The notes under the pieces: model-generated
The model's input: only the letters and a program-made list of their open reading frames with translations
What the model was told of the DNA's origin: nothing
Database searches by the model: none
Shown: positions 57,371 through 63,836 of the stretch, piece by piece
Layout: every line of letters begins with the position of its first letter
Position numbering within the stretch: the stretch's first letter is position 1
Position numbers and translations under genes: made by a program
NCBI GenBank assembly: GCA_017515325.1
Contig: JAFWGA010000038.1
Location: 38,467 to 102,466, forward strand
From: Blautia sp.
GTDB taxonomy: Bacteria; Bacillota; Clostridia; Lachnospirales; Lachnospiraceae
Length of the DNA stretch: 64,000 nucleotides
Direction of reading: 5' to 3'

Positions 57371-58717
57371 TTATGCCAAATGTCCCTTCGCTTCGATTAC
57401 CTGAATGACTTCATCCACGTATTTCTCGCAGATCTCATCGGACTCTGCCTCGACCATGACGCGGATCACCGGTTCCGTCCCGCTTTCTCTTACCAGAATT
57501 CTGCCGGTATCTCCAAGGGTATCCTTGACTTTCTTTACCGCTGCCTGCACATCCGGGTCATTCTGGGCATCTGGTTTGCTTTTGACCTTCACGTTTTTCA
57601 GAACCTGCGGATAGAATACCACCGGCGCGGCCAGTTCACTCATGGGCTTTCCTTTGGCCAGCATGACCTCCATGAGCTTCAGGGAAGTCAGGATACCGTC
57701 TCCGGTCGTCTCATACTTCAGGAAGATGGTATGGCCGCTCTGCTCTCCTCCGAGACGGTTCCCGGTCTGTACCATGTTTTCATAGACATATTTATCGCCG
57801 ACCTTGGTCTGATCATATTCGATTCCGACCTTGTCCAGGGCTTTATAAAGACCGAAGTTGCTCATGACTGTTGTCACGACCTTATTGTTGAGCAGCTTCG
57901 ACCGCTCTTTCATATATAGACCGTAGATATAAAGAGTATGGTCACCGGTAACCACGTTGCCCTTTTCATCGACAGCCAGGCAGCGGTCTGCATCCCCGTC
58001 AAAGGCAAAACCGATATCCAGCCCATTGTCCAGGACGAACTTCTGGAGATGTTCGATATGGGTGCTCCCGCAATCTGTATTGATATTATAACCATCCGGC
58101 TCAGCATTTATCACAAAGGTTTTCGCCCCAAGAGCGTCAAAAACTCCCTTCGCGATCTGCCAGGCAGCGCCGTTGGCACAGTCCAGACCGACCTTTACCC
58201 CCTTGAAGCTGAACTTGGACATGGAAATCAGATAGCCGATATAACGGTTACGTCCGGCAACGTAGTCAACCGTTCGTCCGATCTCCTCTCTTTGGGCGAT
58301 GGGAATCTCGATCTCTCCATCGATATAAGCCTCAACCTTTTGGATGGTCTCCTCGTCCATCTTCTCCCCATTTCCATTCAGCAGCTTGATGCCATTGTCA
58401 TAGTAGGGATTATGGGATGCTGAGATCATGATACCGCAGTCGAAATCATCCACACGGGTTATATAGGCCACAGAAGGAGTGGTCGTCACATGCATGATAT
58501 AGGCATCCGCGCCGCTGGCCATCAGGCCGGTGCAGAGGGCATACTCAAACATGTAAGAGCTTCTTCGCGTATCCTTTCCAATGACAACCTTGGCCTTCTT
58601 CCCTTGGTTTACCCCGTAATACCAGCCCAGAAAACGGCCGATCTGAATGGCGTGCTGGAAAGTCAGATTCTGGTTTGCTTCGCCGCGGAAGCCATCGGTT
58701 CCAAAATATTTACCCAT
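57371..58717 (-). CDS. glmM: Phosphoglucosamine mutase
   Basis: A 448-residue GlmM that converts glucosamine-6-phosphate to glucosamine-1-phosphate for peptidoglycan precursors. MGKYFGTDGFRGEANQNLT is the start signature. GIMISASHNPYYDNGIKLL holds the phosphoserine. FAFDGDADRCLAVDEKGNV binds Mg, and LVRESGTEPVIRVMVE is the C-terminal phosphate site. The ATG overlaps the stop of the acetyltransferase gene (TAATG), so the two are translationally coupled and share the ribozyme leader. Confidence 0.96.
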   Translation of the reverse strand: MGKYFGTDGFRGEANQNLTFQHAIQIGRFLGWYYGVNQGKKAKVVIGKDTRRSSYMFEYALCTGLMASGADAYIMHVTTTPSVAYITRVDDFDCGIMISASHNPYYDNGIKLLNGNGEKMDEETIQKVEAYIDGEIEIPIAQREEIGRTVDYVAGRNRYIGYLISMSKFSFKGVKVGLDCANGAAWQIAKGVFDALGAKTFVINAEPDGYNINTDCGSTHIEHLQKFVLDNGLDIGFAFDGDADRCLAVDEKGNVVTGDHTLYIYGLYMKERSKLLNNKVVTTVMSNFGLYKALDKVGIEYDQTKVGDKYVYENMVQTGNRLGGEQSGHTIFLKYETTGDGILTSLKLMEVMLAKGKPMSELAAPVVFYPQVLKNVKVKSKPDAQNDPDVQAAVKKVKDTLGDTGRILVRESGTEPVIRVMVEAESDEICEKYVDEVIQVIEAKGHLA

Positions 58718-59379
58718 TATCTTTCCTCCTTGTGGACAATCTCTCCGTTGTTCTTGAAAATGCAGTTGGCAGGGACAAGGCCTCTGACGCAGGAAGTCGG
58801 ATAGACATTGCTGTGACGGCCGATCACCGTGCCTGGGTTGCAAACGGCATTGCAGCCTACCTCGACATAATCGCCGAGCATAGCTCCGAACTTCTTGATC
58901 CCTGTCTCGACCGATTCTGTCCCATTGTGGACAATCACCAGCTTTTTGTCAGATTTTACGTTGGAGGTAATGCTCCCGGCACCCATATGACTGTAATACC
59001 CAAGGATGCTGTCTCCGACATAGTTGTAATGGGGCGTCTGGACGTGGTCAAAAAGGATCACATTCTTAAGCTCCACGGAATTTCCCACCACACAGTCTGC
59101 TCCCACCAGGGCTGAGCCACGGATAAAGGCACAGTGCCGGACCTCTGTACCAGGTCCGATAATGCAGGGAGCGCCCAGATAGGCAGATCCAAACACGGTA
59201 GCTGTCCTATGTACCCAGACATGCTCGGACACCTCCTGATAATCATCTCCCAGTGTGGGACCCAGCGCGAGAATAAAATCCTTGATCCCCTTCAAGGCCT
59301 CCCAGGGATAGGTAAACCGGCTCAGATAATCCTTTGCCAGCGTATGGTCAAGATCATAAAGATCATTTATCGTATACAT
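58717..59379 (-). CDS. Stand-alone GlmU-type left-handed beta-helix N-acetyltransferase
   Basis: A 220-residue hexapeptide-repeat protein that resembles only the C-terminal half of GlmU, which acetylates glucosamine-1-phosphate. Hexad strands run from about 54 to 195. The GlmU catalytic-region equivalents are visible: His117 in TPHYNYVGDS and Asn140 in MGAGSITSNVKSD. The N-terminal 45 residues (YTINDLYDLDHTLAKDYLS) replace the GlmU uridylyltransferase domain. It is directly upstream of glmM. GlcN1P acetylation is inferred; a UDP-GlcNAc pyrophosphorylase would have to be encoded elsewhere. Confidence 0.85.
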   Translation of the reverse strand: MYTINDLYDLDHTLAKDYLSRFTYPWEALKGIKDFILALGPTLGDDYQEVSEHVWVHRTATVFGSAYLGAPCIIGPGTEVRHCAFIRGSALVGADCVVGNSVELKNVILFDHVQTPHYNYVGDSILGYYSHMGAGSITSNVKSDKKLVIVHNGTESVETGIKKFGAMLGDYVEVGCNAVCNPGTVIGRHSNVYPTSCVRGLVPANCIFKNNGEIVHKEER

Positions 59380-59490
59380 GAATACAGTTCTCCTCTTCTT
59401 TAACTATTCGTATGATCCGGAAAGCGGAACGGGTCAGCCACGCGTTCCGGCACAGCTACAGATACTTTTTTTGTTTCCCTGATAGTGTGA

Positions 59491-59643
59491 TAAGAGAACC
59501 TCTGTTACGGTATTGATTCCGCTTTTTCCTTTCTCTCTAACGACGCACTCTCTGCTTTTATATTCAGCATATACGCCGTGGCAGCATCCGCCGAGTCTTT
59601 CGATTACTGCCAAACCTCGTCACCCAATTATGAGCCTGGCGCT
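59491..59643 (-). ncRNA. glmS-class self-cleaving ribozyme, copy 2 (glmM operon leader)
   Basis: On the minus strand: TTA then GCGCC (scissile bond between 59643 and 59642), a weak CTCA/TGGG hairpin, GACGAGG, GGCAG / CTGCC enclosing TCGAAAGACTCGGCGGATG, then ACGGCG pairing with CGTCGT through a shorter P4 arm (TGCT/AGCA). The last 36 bases match copy 1 exactly. Loops and arm lengths differ from copy 1 while the core and pairings are kept, which argues for two functional RNAs. The acetyltransferase start follows 111 bases later. Confidence 0.92.
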
Positions 59644-59746
59644 AACAGATTTGCTATTCCTCCCAGATAGACGTTCGAAACTGTTTTATGCTGGTATCTT
59701 CATACCTGCTTTTTTGTCGGGAAGCATCAGAAAAAATATCTGCTCT

Positions 59747-59775
59747 ATCTTATCCTCAATAAAAGATATAGTCAA
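59747..59775 (-). promoter_or_regulatory. Promoter of the ribozyme-acetyltransferase-glmM operon
   Basis: On the minus strand TTGACT (59775-59770) and TAAGAT (59752-59747) with a 17-base spacer. About 100 bases of leader precede the ribozyme cleavage site. Confidence 0.8.
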
Positions 59776-59836
59776 GACATATATTTTCGACCTGTGTGGT
59801 GAACGAAAGGCCTGTAACAGCCGAAGAAGCATGCAG

Positions 59837-60097
59837 CTATGCGCCATCTCCTAGTTTTACTTCTGCGCCAGAGAGTGTTCTTTTTAAGCCCCGTCTTATC
59901 CTCAGTGATATCCTCTTGCCATGCTATCACAAAGCGAAGACAGCCACATGGCATCGAATTGATGGGCACCACCATCCTGATCTACGGATCGTATTCTTTA
60001 CGATAAGCCCGGTGAGCCCGTCATGGGTTTCCATAGCCGTGACAAATCCCTTTATCTCCAGGATCTTCTTTAAACGGCCACGGCGAATATCAGGCAT
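59837..60097 (-). pseudogene. Decayed phosphoenolpyruvate mutase gene
   Basis: Three pieces in different frames read like PEP mutase (isocitrate lyase superfamily). Piece 1 from 60097: RLKKILEIKGFVTAMETHDG then LTGLIVKNT. Piece 2: FDAMWLSSLCDSMARG then a stop. Piece 3: EDKTGLKKNTL, then after another frame change SGAEVKLGDGA and a stop at 59837. Intact enzymes have about 80 or more residues between pieces 2 and 3 and continue far beyond piece 3. The gene is therefore frameshifted, internally deleted and truncated. PEP mutase starts phosphonate synthesis. No other phosphonate gene is seen here. The rest of 59776-60124 shows no intact gene. Confidence 0.75.
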
Positions 60098-60124
60098 AGC
60101 CAGGTCAGAACGGGTACGGGCTTC

Positions 60125-60156
60125 AAAAAACCCCGCTGAGTGTTCACTCAGCAGGG
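60125..60156 (-). terminator. Minus-strand intrinsic terminator before the PEP mutase remnant
   Basis: GCTGAGTG / CACTCAGC stem, extended by three G-C pairs across a mismatch, is followed on the minus strand by six T. No intact minus-strand gene lies upstream, so its gene seems lost; a 28-codon open tail (60148-60233) ends inside the stem. Confidence 0.75.
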
Positions 60157-60234
60157 ATCACAGTTTACTGCAACCGTTCCGCCCGCCAGTTTACCGATCC
60201 AGAAATTGAGGCCGGCTTCACGCTCGATTTTCCA

Positions 60235-60263
60235 TTGACTTTATATCACCATAGCGATATGAT
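60235..60263 (+). promoter_or_regulatory. Promoter of the DUF3990-Xre pair with internal palindrome
   Basis: TTGACT (60235-60240) and TATGAT (60258-60263) with a 17-base spacer. An inverted repeat ATATC-N8-GATAT (60243-60260) lies between and over the boxes, a plausible autoregulatory operator for the Xre protein. Confidence 0.7.
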
Positions 60264-60286
60264 CGAGGCGAATGGAGGACTACGCA

Positions 60287-60979
60287 ATGGACAAACTGAT
60301 TACCGTCTATCACGGTTCAAAGCAGATCGTGGAGGTTCCTACCTTCGGACTCGGCAGGAAGATCAATGACTTTGGCCTAGGCTTCTACTGCACCGAGAGC
60401 ATCGACCTTGCGAAGGAATGGGCTGTCTCATCGCTGAGTGACGGGTTCGCAAACCGGTACACCTTGGACACGGATTATTTGAATATCCTGAACCTGAACA
60501 GCCCGGATTACACGATTCTCAATTGGGTGGCTGTTCTTGTGGATCATCGTCTGTTCAGCATCAAGACTCCCGTCGCAAGGAGGGCAAAACAATACCTGAT
60601 CGAACACTTCGGCATCAACGTGAACGCTTACGACCTGATCACTGGGTACAGGGCGAACGACTCCTACTTCGATTATGCGGAAGCTTTCCTCAATAATGCG
60701 ATCACCGTCGAGCAGTTATCCCGCGCCATGCAGCTTGGGAAGCTCGGAGAACAGATCGTCATCAAGTCAAAGTTCGCTTTTTCAAAGATCAGATACGAAG
60801 GCTTTGAGATAGCGGAAAAGGACATGTACTACATCCTTCGCAAAGCAAGAGACGACAAAGCCAATCAATATTATCTGGATATCCTTGAAGAAGAATCCGA
60901 TGGCCTGTATATCCAGGACATCATTAGAGGAGGCGTTTCAAATGACGACCCGCGCATACCAAGAAACCTATCTGAGTAA
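60287..60979 (+). CDS. DUF3990 protein, ADP-ribosyltransferase-like toxin candidate
   Basis: A 230-residue DUF3990 family protein. ITVYHGSKQIVEVPTFGLG, then DFGLGFYCTESIDLAKEWA, matches the family; the His of YHGS and the Tyr of GFYCTE sit where ADP-ribosyltransferases bind NAD. GKLGEQIVIKSKFAFSKI (about 153-170) holds a candidate catalytic Glu. No signal peptide, so it would act on a cytosolic target. Start chosen for GGAGG eight bases before MDKLITV. The next gene overlaps by 38 bases and encodes an HTH protein, the layout of a toxin-antitoxin pair. Toxicity is inference. Confidence 0.8.
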   Translation: MDKLITVYHGSKQIVEVPTFGLGRKINDFGLGFYCTESIDLAKEWAVSSLSDGFANRYTLDTDYLNILNLNSPDYTILNWVAVLVDHRLFSIKTPVARRAKQYLIEHFGINVNAYDLITGYRANDSYFDYAEAFLNNAITVEQLSRAMQLGKLGEQIVIKSKFAFSKIRYEGFEIAEKDMYYILRKARDDKANQYYLDILEEESDGLYIQDIIRGGVSNDDPRIPRNLSE

Positions 60980-61583
60980 GGCACAAGCTGCACTCGGAGA
61001 TGCTTTCGATTACGCTATCAACACCTGCCACATTCCTGGTCCTGATTTCATAAAGCTCTTTATCGCCACTTCCGTCAGCAGACGGATGGAAAACGGCGAG
61101 CCTGCTTATCTGGCAGGAAAAAGCGGGATCGAGATTGCAGCAGATGTCCTGCTCGAATCAACCGGCAGACAGCCAGAAGCCAAGCCGCAGGAACACTTCA
61201 GGCGTTCACGGGAATACTGGATCGGCTGGGCGGTCTGCTATTATCAGTGGTTTTCCGCTAGAAGCTACAGCGACATCTTCAAGGTTCTTTCCTACGAAGA
61301 TCTATCGAACATATACTATACGCTTCACGAAGCGGACATCACAAAATTCGTGGCCATCGCAGATGAAAAGATACGGGAGCATTTCAAAGATACAAACCTG
61401 AAACGTATCCGCAGCTCTTACGGCTGCACGCAGGCCGAGCTTGCAAAACGCTCTGGCGTTACGCTCCGCTCGATCCAGATGTACGAACAGCGGAATAAGG
61501 ACATCAACAAAGCTAGTGCTGATGCCCTCTACCGTATCTCCAGGGTTCTCGGCTGCAGCATGGAAAGCCTTCTTGAGAAATAA
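60942..61583 (+). CDS. Xre-type HTH protein, probable antitoxin partner
   Basis: A 213-residue protein. The C-terminal 65 residues are a helix-turn-helix of the HTH_3/Xre type: LKRIRSSYGCTQAELAKRSG, then VTLRSIQMYEQRNKDINKAS. The N-terminal 140 residues are an unrecognised helical domain (FDYAINTCHIPGPDFIKLFI; YWIGWAVCYYQWFSARSYSD). The start MTTRAYQ has GAGGAGG upstream, inside the DUF3990 gene. Likely binds the palindrome in the shared promoter and neutralises the upstream protein, by analogy with toxin-antitoxin pairs. Confidence 0.8.
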   Translation: MTTRAYQETYLSKAQAALGDAFDYAINTCHIPGPDFIKLFIATSVSRRMENGEPAYLAGKSGIEIAADVLLESTGRQPEAKPQEHFRRSREYWIGWAVCYYQWFSARSYSDIFKVLSYEDLSNIYYTLHEADITKFVAIADEKIREHFKDTNLKRIRSSYGCTQAELAKRSGVTLRSIQMYEQRNKDINKASADALYRISRVLGCSMESLLEK

Positions 61584-61651
61584 AAACACAAAAGTGCCAT
61601 AAATAATTATACTGCAAAAATGATTCCTCGGATTGTTCCGCGCTTCGCGAA

Positions 61652-61696
61652 CTCGCCTGCCGGGTCTCGCCTTCCGGGTCTCGCCTCCGGCTCGGT
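61652..61696. repeat. 14-bp tandem repeat between convergent genes
   Basis: Units CTCGCCTGCCGGGT and CTCGCCTTCCGGGT are followed by a third degenerate copy (CTCGCCTCCGGCTCGGT). A GATGCCC / GGGCATC hairpin lies just after (about 61708-61724). The 168-base gap 61584-61751 has no gene. Confidence 0.8.
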
Positions 61697-61751
61697 CGGT
61701 TCTGAACGATGCCCACCGGGCATCCAACAATGCCATCGTTCGTTCCTTTCT

Positions 61752-62075
61752 TCACCACTCGCAGAACTTCTCCACGGAACCGAAAGCTTTCTCTATGGAA
61801 AGAATGCTTCCGATTTGCCTGCTAACTGAAGTACCGATGCAATCTTCTCCGCTATCCTTTATGATCCGGTTTGCCAGGTAGTCTTCGAAACACTTCCCCC
61901 GGCTTGAGCTTCCGGAAATGTCATACAGCAGATATGTATTGATCGGCCTTCCGACGGCCTGCAGATAACTATGCGCCATCCATTCACCGTCCGGGACAGC
62001 ATCCCAGTGTTCCAGTCTGGAAATGTTGATTTCTATTTCAGAGCAGATGATAGCGATATGGTGGATTGTATTCAT
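61752..62075 (-). CDS. Hypothetical protein downstream of the AAA ATPase gene
   Basis: A 107-residue protein, not recognised. The start MNTIHHIAIICSEIE has GGAGG seven bases upstream and lies 13 bases after the ATPase stop, so co-transcription is likely. The first 14 residues recall the start of VOC/glyoxalase-fold proteins, but the rest (HWDAVPDGEWMAHSYLQAVG, later SRQIGSILSIEKAFGSVEKF) does not. It may be a partner of the ATPase or a rearranged fragment. No membrane segment. Confidence 0.6.
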   Translation of the reverse strand: MNTIHHIAIICSEIEINISRLEHWDAVPDGEWMAHSYLQAVGRPINTYLLYDISGSSSRGKCFEDYLANRIIKDSGEDCIGTSVSRQIGSILSIEKAFGSVEKFCEW

Positions 62076-62088
62076 GCCGAACCTCCGA

Positions 62089-63459
62089 TCACTGATATAG
62101 GGCTTCTCCGTCAATCAGAATAAATTCCGTTTCGCTCTCAAAATCAAAGCCCCCTGCACATACAAAGCCTATCCTGGTCACTTCTATTCCCTGCATCTTT
62201 TGGAGCTGATCCTTTTCCTGCTCACACTCCTGGAGTGTCATTGGCCTGTCGAAGAATTTGCATTCATAGAAGTCGTACAGATTGCCAGTACGCTTGATAA
62301 CACAATCGAATTCTCCGTTTGCTTTATTTACTGGATCATCATACCAATAGGATCCAAAATCCTCGATATCCGGGATCTCTCCTCGAACCGCCATCCTATG
62401 GAAGTATTGCAGGGCGATTCCTTCAAATCTTCTGCTGATAAACTGTTCCAGAGTCTCCTCGATGTTCCGACCATAGTATTGCTTCTCACCTATCCTTGCA
62501 ATGGTACCGGCGGTTCCGAAGATAAACGAAAAGTAGAAACGCATCAGGTTATCCGTGATTTCATAAAACTGCTTTTTCTTGTCATTTCGGCGATTGATCG
62601 GCTCGGTCTTCTGTATTGTTTCCATGTTCAGAAGAATCTTCAGCTGTTTATCCAAAAGCCCTGTCTCACTGCCTCCTAACTGATCCCTTATCTCCGTATA
62701 TTTCTTCTTTCCATTTCCAAGGGACTCCAGTATCCTTGCATCAAAGGATTTTTGAATCTCCCTCAACATAACGTTTTCGATGTGAGACCTGATAAGCCCC
62801 GTTTCCGGCAGGAGCAGACGAATGATATTGTCTTTTACGGATTTGTCCGTTTCAAGATTCTCAAGGACATATGGGCATCCTCCAAACACTCCATAAAAGG
62901 CGACTTTCTCACGCACTGGAAGGCCAGGGTAGAATTTTGCAGCATCGTAGTAATCAAAATCGTGGATGTGTTGGATCAGGGAGAATCTCCCGAACAACGG
63001 ATTATTTTCCGCCAGTAATTCCTTCATAATCGTAATGTAGGAACCGCAAAGAATCAGCTTCACATTCTCGGGAAGCCTATCGATGACTGCCTGCATATAG
63101 GAATCAACTTCGTTTTTCTTTTTTGTTTGCTTCAGATAGGGATACTCGTCAATAATCAACAGGATCTTCTTGTCCAGTGTTCCCAGGTAGTCCATCATCG
63201 CAAACAAAGAATCGAAGCGAATGTTCGGGAGAGACAGGCTCTCTGACACGCTCTTGTAAATGAGTTCCAGGTTTCCTTCAAAGGTGCTCGTCACGCACAG
63301 ATGGTTGACAACAACACCATCAAAGACATTGGCTGCCTCATGGATTAACGTTGATTTTCCGACTCTCCGTTTTCCATATATTAGAACGGCAGTTTTTTTC
63401 TTCCAAGTGGAAAGCTCGGCTGAAAGGGCTTTTAGCTCTTTTTCCCGTCCAATAAACAT
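62089..63459 (-). CDS. AAA ATPase with C-terminal DUF234 (archaeal-type ATPase)
   Basis: A 456-residue ATPase of the archaeal-ATPase/DUF234 group. MFIGREKELKALSAELSTWK opens the P-loop domain. Walker A is LIYGKRRVGKSTLIHEAANV (about 27-46) and Walker B ILLIIDEYPYLKQT (about 98-111). SYITIMKELLAENNPLFGR is typical. A winged-helix region follows (NGKKKYTEIRDQLGGSETGL). The C-terminal DUF234 part has FDCVIKRTGNLYDFYECKFF, which reads like a PD-(D/E)XK nuclease core (D, then ExK). Cellular role is unknown; many are in mobile or defence contexts. It has its own promoter with repeated octamers. Confidence 0.87.
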   Translation of the reverse strand: MFIGREKELKALSAELSTWKKKTAVLIYGKRRVGKSTLIHEAANVFDGVVVNHLCVTSTFEGNLELIYKSVSESLSLPNIRFDSLFAMMDYLGTLDKKILLIIDEYPYLKQTKKKNEVDSYMQAVIDRLPENVKLILCGSYITIMKELLAENNPLFGRFSLIQHIHDFDYYDAAKFYPGLPVREKVAFYGVFGGCPYVLENLETDKSVKDNIIRLLLPETGLIRSHIENVMLREIQKSFDARILESLGNGKKKYTEIRDQLGGSETGLLDKQLKILLNMETIQKTEPINRRNDKKKQFYEITDNLMRFYFSFIFGTAGTIARIGEKQYYGRNIEETLEQFISRRFEGIALQYFHRMAVRGEIPDIEDFGSYWYDDPVNKANGEFDCVIKRTGNLYDFYECKFFDRPMTLQECEQEKDQLQKMQGIEVTRIGFVCAGGFDFESETEFILIDGEALYQ

Positions 63460-63480
63460 AGGTTCTCACCTCTTTATTTT

Positions 63481-63588
63481 TCTGAATAATATTTCTCTGA
63501 ACTCTTATTCAGATTGATATAATTGTAATCCGTCCAGTTGCCTTTGTCAAGTCTCTGAACGTTATTTCAGAGAAAATTATTTCAGAGA
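63481..63588. repeat. Repeated octamer operator-like sites (TCTCTGAA / TTCAGAGA)
   Basis: TCTCTGAA at 63494-63501 and 63552-63559, TTCAGAGA at 63566-63573 and 63581-63588, plus shorter TCTGAA (63481) and TTCAGA (63508). The pair at 63552-63573 forms an inverted repeat next to the -35 box; others flank the -10 region and start point. Layout suggests cooperative binding of a repressor. Confidence 0.75.
63522..63550 (-). promoter_or_regulatory. Promoter of the AAA/DUF234 gene
   Basis: On the minus strand TTGACA (63550-63545) and TACAAT (63527-63522) with a 17-base spacer, embedded in the octamer repeats. Confidence 0.82.
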
Positions 63589-63622
63589 TGCATGGATAAG
63601 TCTTATCTACTTCGGTGTCCGT

Positions 63623-63666
63623 CCCGTTAAAATACCATCCTCCTCCCGTTAAAATATCATCCTCCT
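63623..63666. repeat. Two tandem 22-bp repeats
   Basis: Two head-to-tail copies of a 22-bp unit beginning CCCGTTAAAATA and ending CATCCTCCT differ at one base (CCA versus TCA). There is no spacer. Such short repeated blocks occur at the ends of some insertion sequences (for example IS21-like), so this may mark a lost or partial element; no transposase is present. Confidence 0.75.
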
Positions 63667-63778
63667 GCTGTTACAAAAGCGCCCGAAAATGAAGTAATAG
63701 TTAGCTTGTCAGGACTTGGTGCACGCACGGCTATAACTTCTGTCGTCATTTATTGAGGCCGTTTGGGTCCCTGAAAGC

Positions 63779-63836
63779 AAAAAAAATAGCCCGCCAGGTG
63801 ACTATCGATCATTCTCGACAGTTACCCAGCGGGCTA
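63779..63836 (-). terminator. Minus-strand intrinsic terminator at the right end
   Basis: TAGCCCGC / GCGGGCTA outer stem with inner AGGTGACTATCGA / TCGACAGTTACC pairing, followed on the minus strand by eight T. It would end a gene transcribed leftward from beyond 63840, but no coding frame is visible up to 64000. Confidence 0.8.

Noticed and set aside
59772-59975. Small minus-strand gene of 67 codons
   Set aside because: It mixes two of the PEP mutase remnant frames and has no valid start; treated as part of the pseudogene.
61302-61736. Minus-strand frame of 144 codons
   Set aside because: Antisense to the Xre gene and passes through the 14-bp repeats; no ribosome site.
63623-63666. CRISPR array
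   Set aside because: Only two units, in direct contact with no spacers; no cas genes.
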